This document shows positions 36,177 to 44,445 of a DNA stretch of 64,000 nt, one piece after another. The stretch covers positions 62,001-126,000 of the forward strand of contig NZ_QWEL01000005.1 in assembly GCF_009935865.1 (NCBI RefSeq), written 5' to 3'. The notes under the pieces were generated by a model. The model was not told the origin of the DNA. It saw only the letters and a program-made list of their open reading frames with translations, and ran no database searches. The position numbers and the translations under genes are program-made. This DNA comes from Odoribacter sp. Z80 (GTDB lineage: Bacteria; Bacteroidota; Bacteroidia; Bacteroidales; Marinifilaceae). Numbering within the stretch: position 1 is the first letter of the stretch; each line of letters starts with the position of its first letter.

Positions 36177-36881
36177 TTATTTTCTTTGACCTAAAATTCG
36201 GAGCAGCCTGATGAAAAGGTTGATGAAATCAAGGTACAGGGACAAAGCTCCGCAGATGGCTAATTTCTGGGTATGTTCGTTTTCTTCCAAAGTGGCCAGG
36301 GCTTTGATTTTTTGAGTGTCGTAAGCGATTAAGCCGATGAATATCAACACCCCGACATAAGACACAATCCAGTACATGGTTTCGCTTTTTAGGAACATGT
36401 TTACTACGGATGCGATAATAAGTCCGATTAAAGCCATCAGACACAGATTGCCTAATTTAGTCAGGTCGGTTTTGGTGATAAAACCGTAAAGGCTCATCAC
36501 GGCAAAAGTTCCGGCTGTAATAAAGAATGTGGAAGCGATGGAGGCTGCAGTAAAGGCCAGAAAGAAAACGGAAAAGGTAATTCCGGTCAGAACAGAGTAA
36601 AGCATAAACAAACCCGAGAGGGTGGGAAAGCTGAAAGAGGTTACCTTTGCTGAGATGGCCCATACTAACCCGAATTGTGCGATGATGATACCCCAAAATA
36701 GGATGCGATTGGAAAATACGGCTTCCAGTAAACTGGGACTCCCGGCTACAAGGGACGCAGTGGCTCCGGTCAGCAAAAGGGCTGTACACATCCAGATATA
36801 AACACTCCGAACAAGGGTTTTGGTTGTCGTTTTTACTGTTGTCTGATATTGTCCTTTAGATAATTGTGTTTCGTAACTCAT
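36177..36881 (-). CDS. Bax inhibitor-1/YccA family membrane protein
   Basis: Integral membrane protein of 234 residues with seven predicted helices, matching the BI-1/YccA family. Typical features are the short charged N-terminus, a first helix SVYIWMCTALLLTGATA, and the loop and last helices with YDTQKIKAL and GALSLYLDFINLFIRLLRI. Bacterial relatives act as pH-sensitive calcium leak channels (YetJ) or modulate the FtsH protease (YccA); which applies here is unknown. It lies between ung and fba on the same strand. Confidence 0.9.
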   Translation of the reverse strand: MSYETQLSKGQYQTTVKTTTKTLVRSVYIWMCTALLLTGATASLVAGSPSLLEAVFSNRILFWGIIIAQFGLVWAISAKVTSFSFPTLSGLFMLYSVLTGITFSVFFLAFTAASIASTFFITAGTFAVMSLYGFITKTDLTKLGNLCLMALIGLIIASVVNMFLKSETMYWIVSYVGVLIFIGLIAYDTQKIKALATLEENEHTQKLAICGALSLYLDFINLFIRLLRILGQRK

Positions 36882-36940
36882 GATTTTTAAGTATAAGTTG
36901 GTTTTCGTTTAAATTTCTCTTTTGTGGGCGGTTGTTCTGT

Positions 36941-37606
36941 TTACCACAGAATGGGGGTCAGACCGTTTTCGCTTAAGTATTGGTTTGTCCGGCTGAATTG
37001 ATGATTACCGAACCATCCTCCCCGGTTTGCCGAAAGGGGAGAGGGATGTACAGATTTCAAAACCAGGTGTTTGTCGGTGCGAATGAATGCTCCTTTCTTT
37101 TGGGCATAAGACCCCCATAACAGGAAGACCAAGTGTTCTTTCTTTTCGGCAAGAAGCCGGATAACGGCATCGGTGAAAGTTTCCCATCCCCTGTTTTGGT
37201 GGGAACCGGCTTGATGTGCCCTTACCGTTAAGGTGGCATTTAAAAGTAATACTCCCTGGTCAGACCAGCGTTCCAGATTTCCTGATTCGGGAATGGGAGT
37301 ACCTAAGTCGTCATGTATCTCCTTGAAGATATTCTGTAAAGAAGGAGGTTGCTCTATTCCTTCCGGAACGGAAAAACAAAGCCCGTGAGCCTGCCCGGGA
37401 CCGTGATAAGGGTCCTGGCCCAGAATCACCACTTTGGTGTTGTCTACCGGACAATGGTTGAATGCATTGAAAATCAGTTTCCCCGGAGGAAAAATCCGAT
37501 TATGGGCATATTCATCTTTCACAAACCGGATCAACTCTGAAAAATAAGGTTTTTCGAATTCATCTTTCAGTAATTCTTTCCAGGATTCTTCGATTTTTAC
37601 ATCCAT
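36941..37606 (-). CDS. ung: Uracil-DNA glycosylase
   Basis: Base-excision repair enzyme removing uracil from DNA, 221 residues, family 1. The water-activating loop is [13 protein letters not shown] with catalytic Asp65, followed by LLLNATLTV (uracil-binding Asn) and the minor-groove loop [11 protein letters not shown] with the catalytic His. It starts 25 bp after the glutaminyl cyclase stop, in a leftward run cysS-QC-ung. Confidence 0.97.
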   Translation of the reverse strand: MDVKIEESWKELLKDEFEKPYFSELIRFVKDEYAHNRIFPPGKLIFNAFNHCPVDNTKVVILGQDPYHGPGQAHGLCFSVPEGIEQPPSLQNIFKEIHDDLGTPIPESGNLERWSDQGVLLLNATLTVRAHQAGSHQNRGWETFTDAVIRLLAEKKEHLVFLLWGSYAQKKGAFIRTDKHLVLKSVHPSPLSANRGGWFGNHQFSRTNQYLSENGLTPILW

Positions 37607-37631
37607 ACTTTATTGATTAGCACATGAATAA

Positions 37632-38738
37632 CTATTTCATTTTTATTTCGAACAGTTTGGGCCACCGTTTGCCGGTCACATAAAATGTCTTTTTTTGAGG
37701 ATTCCAGGCAATGCCGTTCAGTACGTCGTCATGGTCTGTGAGCTTGCTTTTTTCAGCGGGGGTTAACAAACTGTCCAGATGAATGTCTTCTTTAACGGCT
37801 CCCGTCTCCGGGTCGATGGCGACAATGCGGTCGGTCTGCCAGACATTGGCCCACACCAGACCTTCCACATATTCCAGTTCATTGAGTTGTTCTACGGGAC
37901 CTGTATGGTCGAAAACTTCTACTTCTTTCAGTATGTGAAAGCCGGAAGGGGCGATGTGATAAAGTTTATGGCTTCCGTCGCTCATAATCAGCTTGTCGCC
38001 TGCTGTAGTGATTCCCCAACCTTCCGAATTATATTGGAAAGTAGATTCCAGACTGAAAGTTTTTAAATTATAAATGAAACCTTTGCGTGACCGCCATGTG
38101 ATTTGATAGATTTTATCTCCGTAGATGGTAATCCCTTCTCCGAAAAGCTGGCTGTCTATGTTCAGCACCGATATGATTTTTCCGTTGCTCATATCTGTTT
38201 TCCGAAGGGAAGATTCGCCGTATTGTCCGGTACCTTCATACATATAGCCGTCCTGATATTGCAATCCCTGGGTATAGGCTTCCGGATCGTGGGGATAAAC
38301 GTGTACGATTTCATATTGGCGGGAAACAGGAGCCTGGTCCGGCTTTACCTGAATCTGAGTGGAGGCTATTCCCTGTTTGCCGTCCGGATGCCACGCAATT
38401 ACTTTAATCGTAGTGGTTCCCACCTTATCTGCCGGTATTTTATAAGTATATTCACAGACTTCCTTGCCTGTATGGGCAACCGGTTTGCCATTGACGTAAA
38501 TGACGGCTGAGTCGATGGAATAATGGTCTTTACTGCTGAAACGGACAGGCACTTTTTCGTGATAAGTGTAGAGTTTATTTTTTTCCGGAGAAATGATTTT
38601 TATACTGTTCACCTGCTTTGTCTTTTCCGGAGGAGTTCGGTGAAGGGTAACGACAGATTTTTCCTGTTGTTTGCTTTTCCCGTCTCCACATGAAAAAAGG
38701 AAGATAATGCAGATCAGATAGTATAAGTAAGACGCCAT
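37632..38738 (-). CDS. Glutaminyl-peptide cyclotransferase, lipoprotein
   Basis: Lipoprotein of 368 residues with lipobox FLFSC (Cys17). Residues about 45-130 form an Ig-like beta domain, and the rest is a five-bladed propeller of the plant/bacterial glutaminyl cyclase type, with the characteristic PHDPEAYTQGLQYQDGYMYEGTGQYGES opening (about 150-177), LNELEYVEGLVWANVW and LNGIAWNPQKKTFYVTGK. The enzyme converts N-terminal glutamine of exported proteins to pyroglutamate; in Bacteroidetes this matters because many periplasmic proteins begin with Gln after signal cleavage. Encoded between cysS and ung. Confidence 0.9.
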   Translation of the reverse strand: MASYLYYLICIIFLFSCGDGKSKQQEKSVVTLHRTPPEKTKQVNSIKIISPEKNKLYTYHEKVPVRFSSKDHYSIDSAVIYVNGKPVAHTGKEVCEYTYKIPADKVGTTTIKVIAWHPDGKQGIASTQIQVKPDQAPVSRQYEIVHVYPHDPEAYTQGLQYQDGYMYEGTGQYGESSLRKTDMSNGKIISVLNIDSQLFGEGITIYGDKIYQITWRSRKGFIYNLKTFSLESTFQYNSEGWGITTAGDKLIMSDGSHKLYHIAPSGFHILKEVEVFDHTGPVEQLNELEYVEGLVWANVWQTDRIVAIDPETGAVKEDIHLDSLLTPAEKSKLTDHDDVLNGIAWNPQKKTFYVTGKRWPKLFEIKMK

Positions 38739-38763
38739 GAACTAAAATTAATACAAGGAAAAA

Positions 38764-40239
38764 TTAGTTTTCTAAACTCCATTCGTAACCGTCTTTGGTG
38801 TCTTTGATGATTACTCCGGCTGCCTTCAGTTCGTCCCGGATTTTGTCGGAGGTGGCCCAGTCCTTTTTTTGTTTGGCTTCTGTCCGGATAGACATGACCA
38901 TATCCAGTATTTTTCCCATGACTTCGCGGTCTTGGCTGGCTGATTCGCTTTCTGCCTTTAAGCCCAGAATATCAAAGACAAAATCGTGGTACAGTTTTTT
39001 TAATTTAGTCAGGTTGTCTGGATTGATTTTTTCATTTCCTGCTATCAGCGAATTGATGAGCCGCACCCCGTCGAATAAATGGGAAATCAGGATAGGGGTA
39101 TTCAGGTCATCGTTCATGGCTTCATGGCATTTGGCGGATAAGTCGTCTATGGCTACCGTGTTTTCGGCCGAGGGTTTGATTTTATCGAGGGCATTTACTG
39201 CCGCCATCATTCTTTCATACCCTTTTTGTGCAGCTTTCAGGGCTTCGTTGGAGAAGTCCAGCGGACTCCTGTAATGTGCCTGAAGGATAAAAAAGCGTAT
39301 GGTCATCGGAGAATAAGCCTGTTCGAGTACATCATTGTCGCCTGAGAAAAGTTGGTACAGCGTGATGAAATTACCCAGAGATTTGCCCATTTTCTGACCA
39401 TTGATGGTGACCATATTGTTGTGCATCCAGTATTTAACCGCTTCGTGGCCATAAGCGGCAGTGCTTTGTGCGATTTCGCATTCATGGTGGGGAAACTGCA
39501 AGTCCAGTCCTCCTCCGTGGATGTCAAACCGGTCGCCCAGATATTTTTGGCTCATACAGGAACATTCCAGGTGCCATCCGGGGAAACCATCACCCCAGGG
39601 AGAGGGCCAGCGCATGATGTGTTCCGGAGTGGCTTTTTTCCATAAGGCGAAATCGGCGGGATTCCGTTTTTCGCTCTGTCCGTCCAACTGGCGCGTATTG
39701 GCAATTAATTCATCCACCCGACGTCCGGAGAGTTTGCCGTAGTTGTATTTTTTACTGTAAGCATCCACATCGAAATAGATACTGCCGTCGCTTTCGTAGG
39801 CATATCCGTTATCCAGAATCTTTTTTACCAATTCCTCCTGCTCGATGATATGTCCTGAGGCGTGGGGTTCTATGCTGGGAGGCAACGTATTGAGTTGTTC
39901 CATGTTTTTGTGGTACCGGTTGGTATAGAACTGCACAATTTCCATCGGTTCCAGACGGTCGAGCTTGGCTTTTTTTTCTATTTTATCCTCTCCGTCGTCG
40001 CTGTCATTCGTCAGGTGTCCGACATCGGTGATGTTTCTTACATAACGCACCTTGTAACCTAAATGCTGTAAATAACGAAAAACAAGGTCGAAAGTAATGG
40101 CCGGACGGGCATGGCCCAGATGGGCATCTCCATAGACGGTGGGACCACAGACGTACAATCCCACAAAGGGGGGATTTATCGGTTCGAATACTTCTTTTTT
40201 GCGTGTCAGGGTGTTATATATGATTAAGTGCTCTTTCAT
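38764..40239 (-). CDS. cysS: Cysteinyl-tRNA synthetase
   Basis: Class I synthetase of 491 residues. Zinc-site Cys in YVCGPTVYG, the HIGH-type motif HLGHARPAI, the WHLECS zinc region, HHECEIAQS and the KMSKS loop KMGKSLGNF are all present, with a helical anticodon domain after residue 320. It is 25 bp upstream of the cyclotransferase gene on the same strand. Normal length. Confidence 0.98.
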   Translation of the reverse strand: MKEHLIIYNTLTRKKEVFEPINPPFVGLYVCGPTVYGDAHLGHARPAITFDLVFRYLQHLGYKVRYVRNITDVGHLTNDSDDGEDKIEKKAKLDRLEPMEIVQFYTNRYHKNMEQLNTLPPSIEPHASGHIIEQEELVKKILDNGYAYESDGSIYFDVDAYSKKYNYGKLSGRRVDELIANTRQLDGQSEKRNPADFALWKKATPEHIMRWPSPWGDGFPGWHLECSCMSQKYLGDRFDIHGGGLDLQFPHHECEIAQSTAAYGHEAVKYWMHNNMVTINGQKMGKSLGNFITLYQLFSGDNDVLEQAYSPMTIRFFILQAHYRSPLDFSNEALKAAQKGYERMMAAVNALDKIKPSAENTVAIDDLSAKCHEAMNDDLNTPILISHLFDGVRLINSLIAGNEKINPDNLTKLKKLYHDFVFDILGLKAESESASQDREVMGKILDMVMSIRTEAKQKKDWATSDKIRDELKAAGVIIKDTKDGYEWSLEN

Positions 40240-40332
40240 GGTTTTAACAAATAAATATTCGGACTGTAAAGGTAAAGAAAAATAATGAATAAAATAACAT
40301 GATTGTTGGGGAGCGAAAGGGACCGAATTTAA

Positions 40333-42171
40333 TTATCGTACATTTAGTTTAGAGTTATACACTAAACGAAATCCCTCGCTCATTAATAGATTGCTTCCAT
40401 TGTACCGGGAATCATCGTAGTATCTGGAATGCCTTGTACGAACAGAGGGACTATAGGGCGTAATAGAGTTTCCTCCACGAATTAGATATTCTTTCATTTC
40501 TTGAGGCAGATTTGAAAAATAACCCTGAGGATTTGTTTTCCCTGTTGTACCGCTTCCGTTCAAGGGTTTCCAGATGCGCATAGTTGGGTCATATTCATCT
40601 TTACACCACTCTGCAGCATTACCGACCATATCGTAAATTCCTAAAAAGTTAGGCTGGAGACTTGCTACACGATGCAGCCCCCAAACGAGATCAGGCGTTC
40701 CGTCTTCTTTGCTATTTTCATCGATCCATGCTGTATTAAAAGGGTCGCTGTCGCCAGCATAAATATCTGTTGGAGCTTGAGGATTAAGGATACTACCTCT
40801 TGCCGCGTATTCCCATTGAGCTTCTGTGGGCAAGTCGCCTCCGGCCCATTGGCAGTATGCAAGTGCTCCGCCCCAGCAGATAGCAGTGATAGGAAAATCC
40901 GCTACACTTTCGTAGCGGTTTCCGGTTTTATAATGAATTTCTTTTATTTTCGGAATCCATCTTCCGGTCGGATGAGAATATTCTATCATATCATGCTTGA
41001 GGAGCTTAACATCTCCGGGCCTATGATACCAATTTGCCATTGCAAACCAATGAACACCATTTGTTTGCAGTCGATTGTCAAGCATGGTGTCAGGGATAGG
41101 AGTCATAGCATTCAGAAAATCACAGAATTGCTGGCATGTGACTTCTGTTTTCCCAATCCAGAAATCGTCAATGTCCCATCCATAGAACTTTTCTCCTAAT
41201 ATATCAAGATTTCCTCCCGGTACGAATATCATTTCTCCGGGGGGCATTTTTAAAGTAAGAGGATAGGTTTTGACCGTACCGTTTTTATTATTCTGAAATA
41301 TCAGAATTGTGGTTTCGCATTGCAATGTTGTTGGAGGAGTTAATATAATTTGTCCTTCGGTTGTTCCGGTTATTTTTATGGAGGCTGTCCAGCCTCCGTT
41401 ACCTGTTGCATAAACTGTTGCGCCAGTACTGTCAGTGTTTGTAAAAACGAAAGGAATTTCCATGTTTTTACCGGGAAGTCCAATAAAGGAAGTACCTTCC
41501 GGAAAATATAAACTACTTTCGCTGATTCGGGGTAGCCGGAATAAAGTGGTTCCATCAGCTAATTTGAACTCTACATATTGTTCATGAAGCTTTATGCCGT
41601 CTTTGGCAAAAAGAGTCTCTCCTTGTTCTCCCTGGGGACCATTTGCTTTTATTCCCAAGGATTCCCATTGTTTGCCTTCATCAAGAGAAACTTCCCATAT
41701 TAGGGTTTGTTTATTTATTCGGAGTTGGGGTGTGGTTCCATCTTTCCCGGATTCTCCTTGCTGTCCGTTTGCTTGTACCGGTTCTCCCTCCATGTTTTTT
41801 AACAAATATCCGTCAACAGTCCAGTAAAAATTTCCGTTCGATGAGTCTCGCAGGGAAATTGTTGGAATTTTGTTTTCTCCTTTTTTTCCGTGACGTATGA
41901 CTATAAAAGTGGTATCGGAAAATTCAATACGATACCCTTCTCCGATGTCTGTAACATTCGTAATGCTTTTGCCTTCAACAGAAACATTGACCAATTTTTG
42001 TAAGACATCTAAGTTTTGATTTACCTTTTCTTGCCAGGCTTCGAACCTGGCAAGTCGGTCGGCCATATTATTCACGTATTCCCATAACTCTTCAAATTGG
42101 GCATCGTCATTGCGGCAACTTATTCCGAGAAGCAAACAAATAACTATCCATATAAAATTTATGGGTCTCAT
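40333..42171 (-). CDS. Lipoprotein with coiled coil, collagen-like repeats and FGE/SUMF1-fold domain
   Basis: Lipoprotein of 612 residues with lipobox LGISC (Cys19). A coiled coil (about 24-62) is followed by a DUF4988-like region with two short collagen-like Gly-X-Y stretches (near 133-142 and 182-188), a BACON/Ig-like beta domain (about 225-305), and a C-terminal FGE-sulfatase fold (about 312-610) with MIFVPGGNLD, EVTCQQFCDFLN, WEYAARG, AEWCKDEYD and LIRGGNSITPYSPS. The paired cysteines that make FGE a formylglycine-generating enzyme are not at the expected place near the C-terminus, so a binding role is more likely than sulfatase activation. It is a lone gene; the N-terminus overlaps an upstream open frame. 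Confidence 0.8.
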   Translation of the reverse strand: MRPINFIWIVICLLLGISCRNDDAQFEELWEYVNNMADRLARFEAWQEKVNQNLDVLQKLVNVSVEGKSITNVTDIGEGYRIEFSDTTFIVIRHGKKGENKIPTISLRDSSNGNFYWTVDGYLLKNMEGEPVQANGQQGESGKDGTTPQLRINKQTLIWEVSLDEGKQWESLGIKANGPQGEQGETLFAKDGIKLHEQYVEFKLADGTTLFRLPRISESSLYFPEGTSFIGLPGKNMEIPFVFTNTDSTGATVYATGNGGWTASIKITGTTEGQIILTPPTTLQCETTILIFQNNKNGTVKTYPLTLKMPPGEMIFVPGGNLDILGEKFYGWDIDDFWIGKTEVTCQQFCDFLNAMTPIPDTMLDNRLQTNGVHWFAMANWYHRPGDVKLLKHDMIEYSHPTGRWIPKIKEIHYKTGNRYESVADFPITAICWGGALAYCQWAGGDLPTEAQWEYAARGSILNPQAPTDIYAGDSDPFNTAWIDENSKEDGTPDLVWGLHRVASLQPNFLGIYDMVGNAAEWCKDEYDPTMRIWKPLNGSGTTGKTNPQGYFSNLPQEMKEYLIRGGNSITPYSPSVRTRHSRYYDDSRYNGSNLLMSEGFRLVYNSKLNVR

Positions 42172-42370
42172 AATGATTATCTATAGGGTTCACTATCCAA
42201 TTTTTGGGAGTACATATTAATCTGATTTTTTCTTCAAATTCTGGATCTATATAAAATTTTCCAGGATTTATTTCTTCGGCATAAGGGAGAGAATTTGCAA
42301 TATCCCCGGGTTTGTTTAAATCTATGTTTGAGTAATTTATGCAAATAAATATTAAATTCTTGAATTTCGG
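42107..42370 (-). pseudogene. Possible gene remnant upstream of the FGE-fold lipoprotein
   Basis: On the minus strand, 87 codons are open between a TAA at 42373-42371 and a TGA at 42109-42107, with no ATG, GTG or TTG start. The predicted peptide is protein-like, with segments such as NKPGDIANSLPYAEEINPG and DPEFEEKIRLICTPKNWIV. The stretch is very AT-rich, where an open frame of this length is less expected by chance. Its last 65 bases overlap the start of the lipoprotein gene in another frame. It may be the tail of a lost gene; I do not recognise the family. Confidence 0.35.
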
Positions 42371-42457
42371 TTATGTTTTATTAAATATTTTTTGATTTTG
42401 TAAAATCAAGCAAGGTAAATAAATTGATTGGCGGAAGGGGGAAGATAGAAAGGCGGA
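42371..42457. other. AT-rich intergenic DNA before the acyl-CoA synthetase
   Basis: With the remnant-like frame to its left, this fills the roughly 320-bp gap between the divergent lipoprotein and acyl-CoA synthetase genes. I see no RNA gene or repeat in it. Confidence 0.4.
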
Positions 42458-42487
42458 TTGTAAAGTGGGGCAGATTTTATATCTTTG
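42458..42487 (+). promoter_or_regulatory. Promoter of the acyl-CoA synthetase/ispG operon
   Basis: TTG (42458-42460), a 19-bp spacer and TATCTTTG (42480-42487) match the Bacteroidetes consensus. The predicted transcription start falls at or within a few bases of the ATG at 42493, so the message may be nearly leaderless. Confidence 0.6.
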
Positions 42488-42492
42488 CAGGA

Positions 42493-44445
42493 ATGATGGG
42501 CAGGAAAATAAATACGGTGATTGATTTGCTGGAGCGGAGTTGTGAGCAATTCCCCGGGAATGTTTATTTGTGGGAAAAGAAGGAGGGAAAATATCAGCCT
42601 GCGACTTACTTAGAGGTTCGGGAGCAGGTGGGATATGTTGCTTCGGGGTTAATGGGGAGAGGGTTGCTAGCGGGAGAGCGTGTGGCTTTGTTGAGCGAGG
42701 GGTGTAATGATTGGATATATGCGGAATTGGGAATTTTATATGCCGGAGGTATTCATGTTCCGTTGAGTATAAAACTCAGCCCGGGGGAATTGGTTTTCCG
42801 GTTAAACCATTCCGGAGCGCGTTTCCTGATTGTTTCCGACCATTATGCAGAGACTATCCGGGGGATAGAGCAGGAAATTTCCGGAATAGAACAAATATTT
42901 GTATTGCGGCAAACGAACCCGGAAGAAGGAAAATATACTTCTTTTGAGCGGTTGAAAGATGAAGGGAATCTCCGGCAGGAAGAATATCCTTCGGAAGTGG
43001 AGCAGAGGGCGATGGCGGTGGGGCCGGAGGATGTGGCTACTTTATCTTATACTTCAGGGACCACGGCGGAGCCGAAAGGAGTGATGCTCACTCATGGAAA
43101 CTATGTGTGTAATGTATTGCAGTCCGATTCTTTGATCCGTATACCGGAATATTACAGAATTTTGCTGTTTTTGCCGTGGGATCACAGTTTCGCCCACACT
43201 GTCGGTATTTACTCATTTATGTATAACGGAGCTTCTTTGGCTTCGGTGGATTTTGGCAGGTCGCCGGTGGAATATCTCCGGAATATCCCGGTGAACATGA
43301 AGGAGATTAAGCCCCATGTGCTGTTGAGTGTGCCGGCTATTGCCAAGAATTTCCGGAAGAATATAGAAAGTGAGATTTCCCGGAAGGGGAAATTGACCCG
43401 GTGGCTGTACAGATGGGGGTTGAAATTGAAATATGTTTATCAGGGACCAGGACCTGACAAGCGGCTTGGTTTGAAAGTTTTTTTGTGGCCTTTACAGAAA
43501 TTGTGGGATAGGGTGGTGTTTGCTAAGATTCGCAGGGTGTTCGGTGGAAATTTGCAGTTTTTTATCGGAGGCGGGGCTTTGTTGGATACGGAATTACAGC
43601 GTTATTATTATGCATTGGGGATTCCGATGTATCAGGGATACGGGCTGTCGGAGGCGTCTCCCGTGATTAGTTCCAATCATGCTGCCCGATGTCGTTTCGG
43701 TTCTTCCGGACAGGTGGTACAGCCGTTGGAGCTCAGGATTTGTGATGAGGAGGGAAGAGAAGTACCACAGGGTGAAAAAGGGGAAATTGTAGTCCGGGGC
43801 GGGAATGTGATGAAAGGATATTGGAAGAATGAGGTTGCAACGGCGGAGGTGATTCGGGAGGGTTGGCTTTATACGGGTGACCGGGGATATTTGGGTGACC
43901 GGGGGATGCTTTATGTGACCGGACGTTTTAAATCCTTATTGATAGCCGGTGACGGCGAAAAGTTCAGTCCGGAGGGCATAGAAGAGGCTATTGTGGAATT
44001 GTCTCCGTATGTGGATTATTGTCTCCTGTACAACAATCAGTCTCCCTATACTTCGGCTTTGCTGGTGCCTCGGAAGACAGCGCTTCTGGAATATACAGCC
44101 CGGAAGGGAGAGAAGGCGGGTACTGTGGAAGCTTATAAACTGATGCTGGATAAACTGTATGAAGAGTTGATGAAATTCCGGAAAGGCGGAGAATATGAAG
44201 GGATGTTTCCTGAACGGTGGTTGCCGGCGGTAGTTGCCGTTTTGCCTGCCGGATTGTCGGAAGCCAATGGGACCGTCAATTCGACGGGAAAGGTGGTGCG
44301 TCGGAAGGTATACGAGCTTTTCCGCGAAGAACTGGAGTTTATGTACACCCCTGAGGGTAAAAATATCCGGAATGTCCGGAATACGAAAAATATCCGAATG
44401 TATTTTGAAAATGAAAGTATATGCGCAGGAAAACAGGAACAGTAA
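42493..44445 (+). CDS. AMP-binding long-chain acyl-CoA synthetase family protein
   Basis: Adenylate-forming enzyme of 650 residues activating a carboxylic acid, probably a fatty acid, to an acyl-CoA. Core motifs are LSYTSGTTAEPKGVMLTHGN (A3), YQGYGLSEASPVIS (A5), YTGDRGYLG (A7) and GRFKSLLIAGDGEKFSP (A8). The C-terminal region is somewhat extended, ending in a basic NIRNVRNTKNIRM stretch. The frame is open back to 42424, but the ATG at 42493 (or 42496) is chosen because the promoter lies between and the protein then starts MGRKINTVIDLLERS. The last 25 bases overlap ispG, suggesting coupled translation. Confidence 0.88.
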   Translation: MMGRKINTVIDLLERSCEQFPGNVYLWEKKEGKYQPATYLEVREQVGYVASGLMGRGLLAGERVALLSEGCNDWIYAELGILYAGGIHVPLSIKLSPGELVFRLNHSGARFLIVSDHYAETIRGIEQEISGIEQIFVLRQTNPEEGKYTSFERLKDEGNLRQEEYPSEVEQRAMAVGPEDVATLSYTSGTTAEPKGVMLTHGNYVCNVLQSDSLIRIPEYYRILLFLPWDHSFAHTVGIYSFMYNGASLASVDFGRSPVEYLRNIPVNMKEIKPHVLLSVPAIAKNFRKNIESEISRKGKLTRWLYRWGLKLKYVYQGPGPDKRLGLKVFLWPLQKLWDRVVFAKIRRVFGGNLQFFIGGGALLDTELQRYYYALGIPMYQGYGLSEASPVISSNHAARCRFGSSGQVVQPLELRICDEEGREVPQGEKGEIVVRGGNVMKGYWKNEVATAEVIREGWLYTGDRGYLGDRGMLYVTGRFKSLLIAGDGEKFSPEGIEEAIVELSPYVDYCLLYNNQSPYTSALLVPRKTALLEYTARKGEKAGTVEAYKLMLDKLYEELMKFRKGGEYEGMFPERWLPAVVAVLPAGLSEANGTVNSTGKVVRRKVYELFREELEFMYTPEGKNIRNVRNTKNIRMYFENESICAGKQEQ

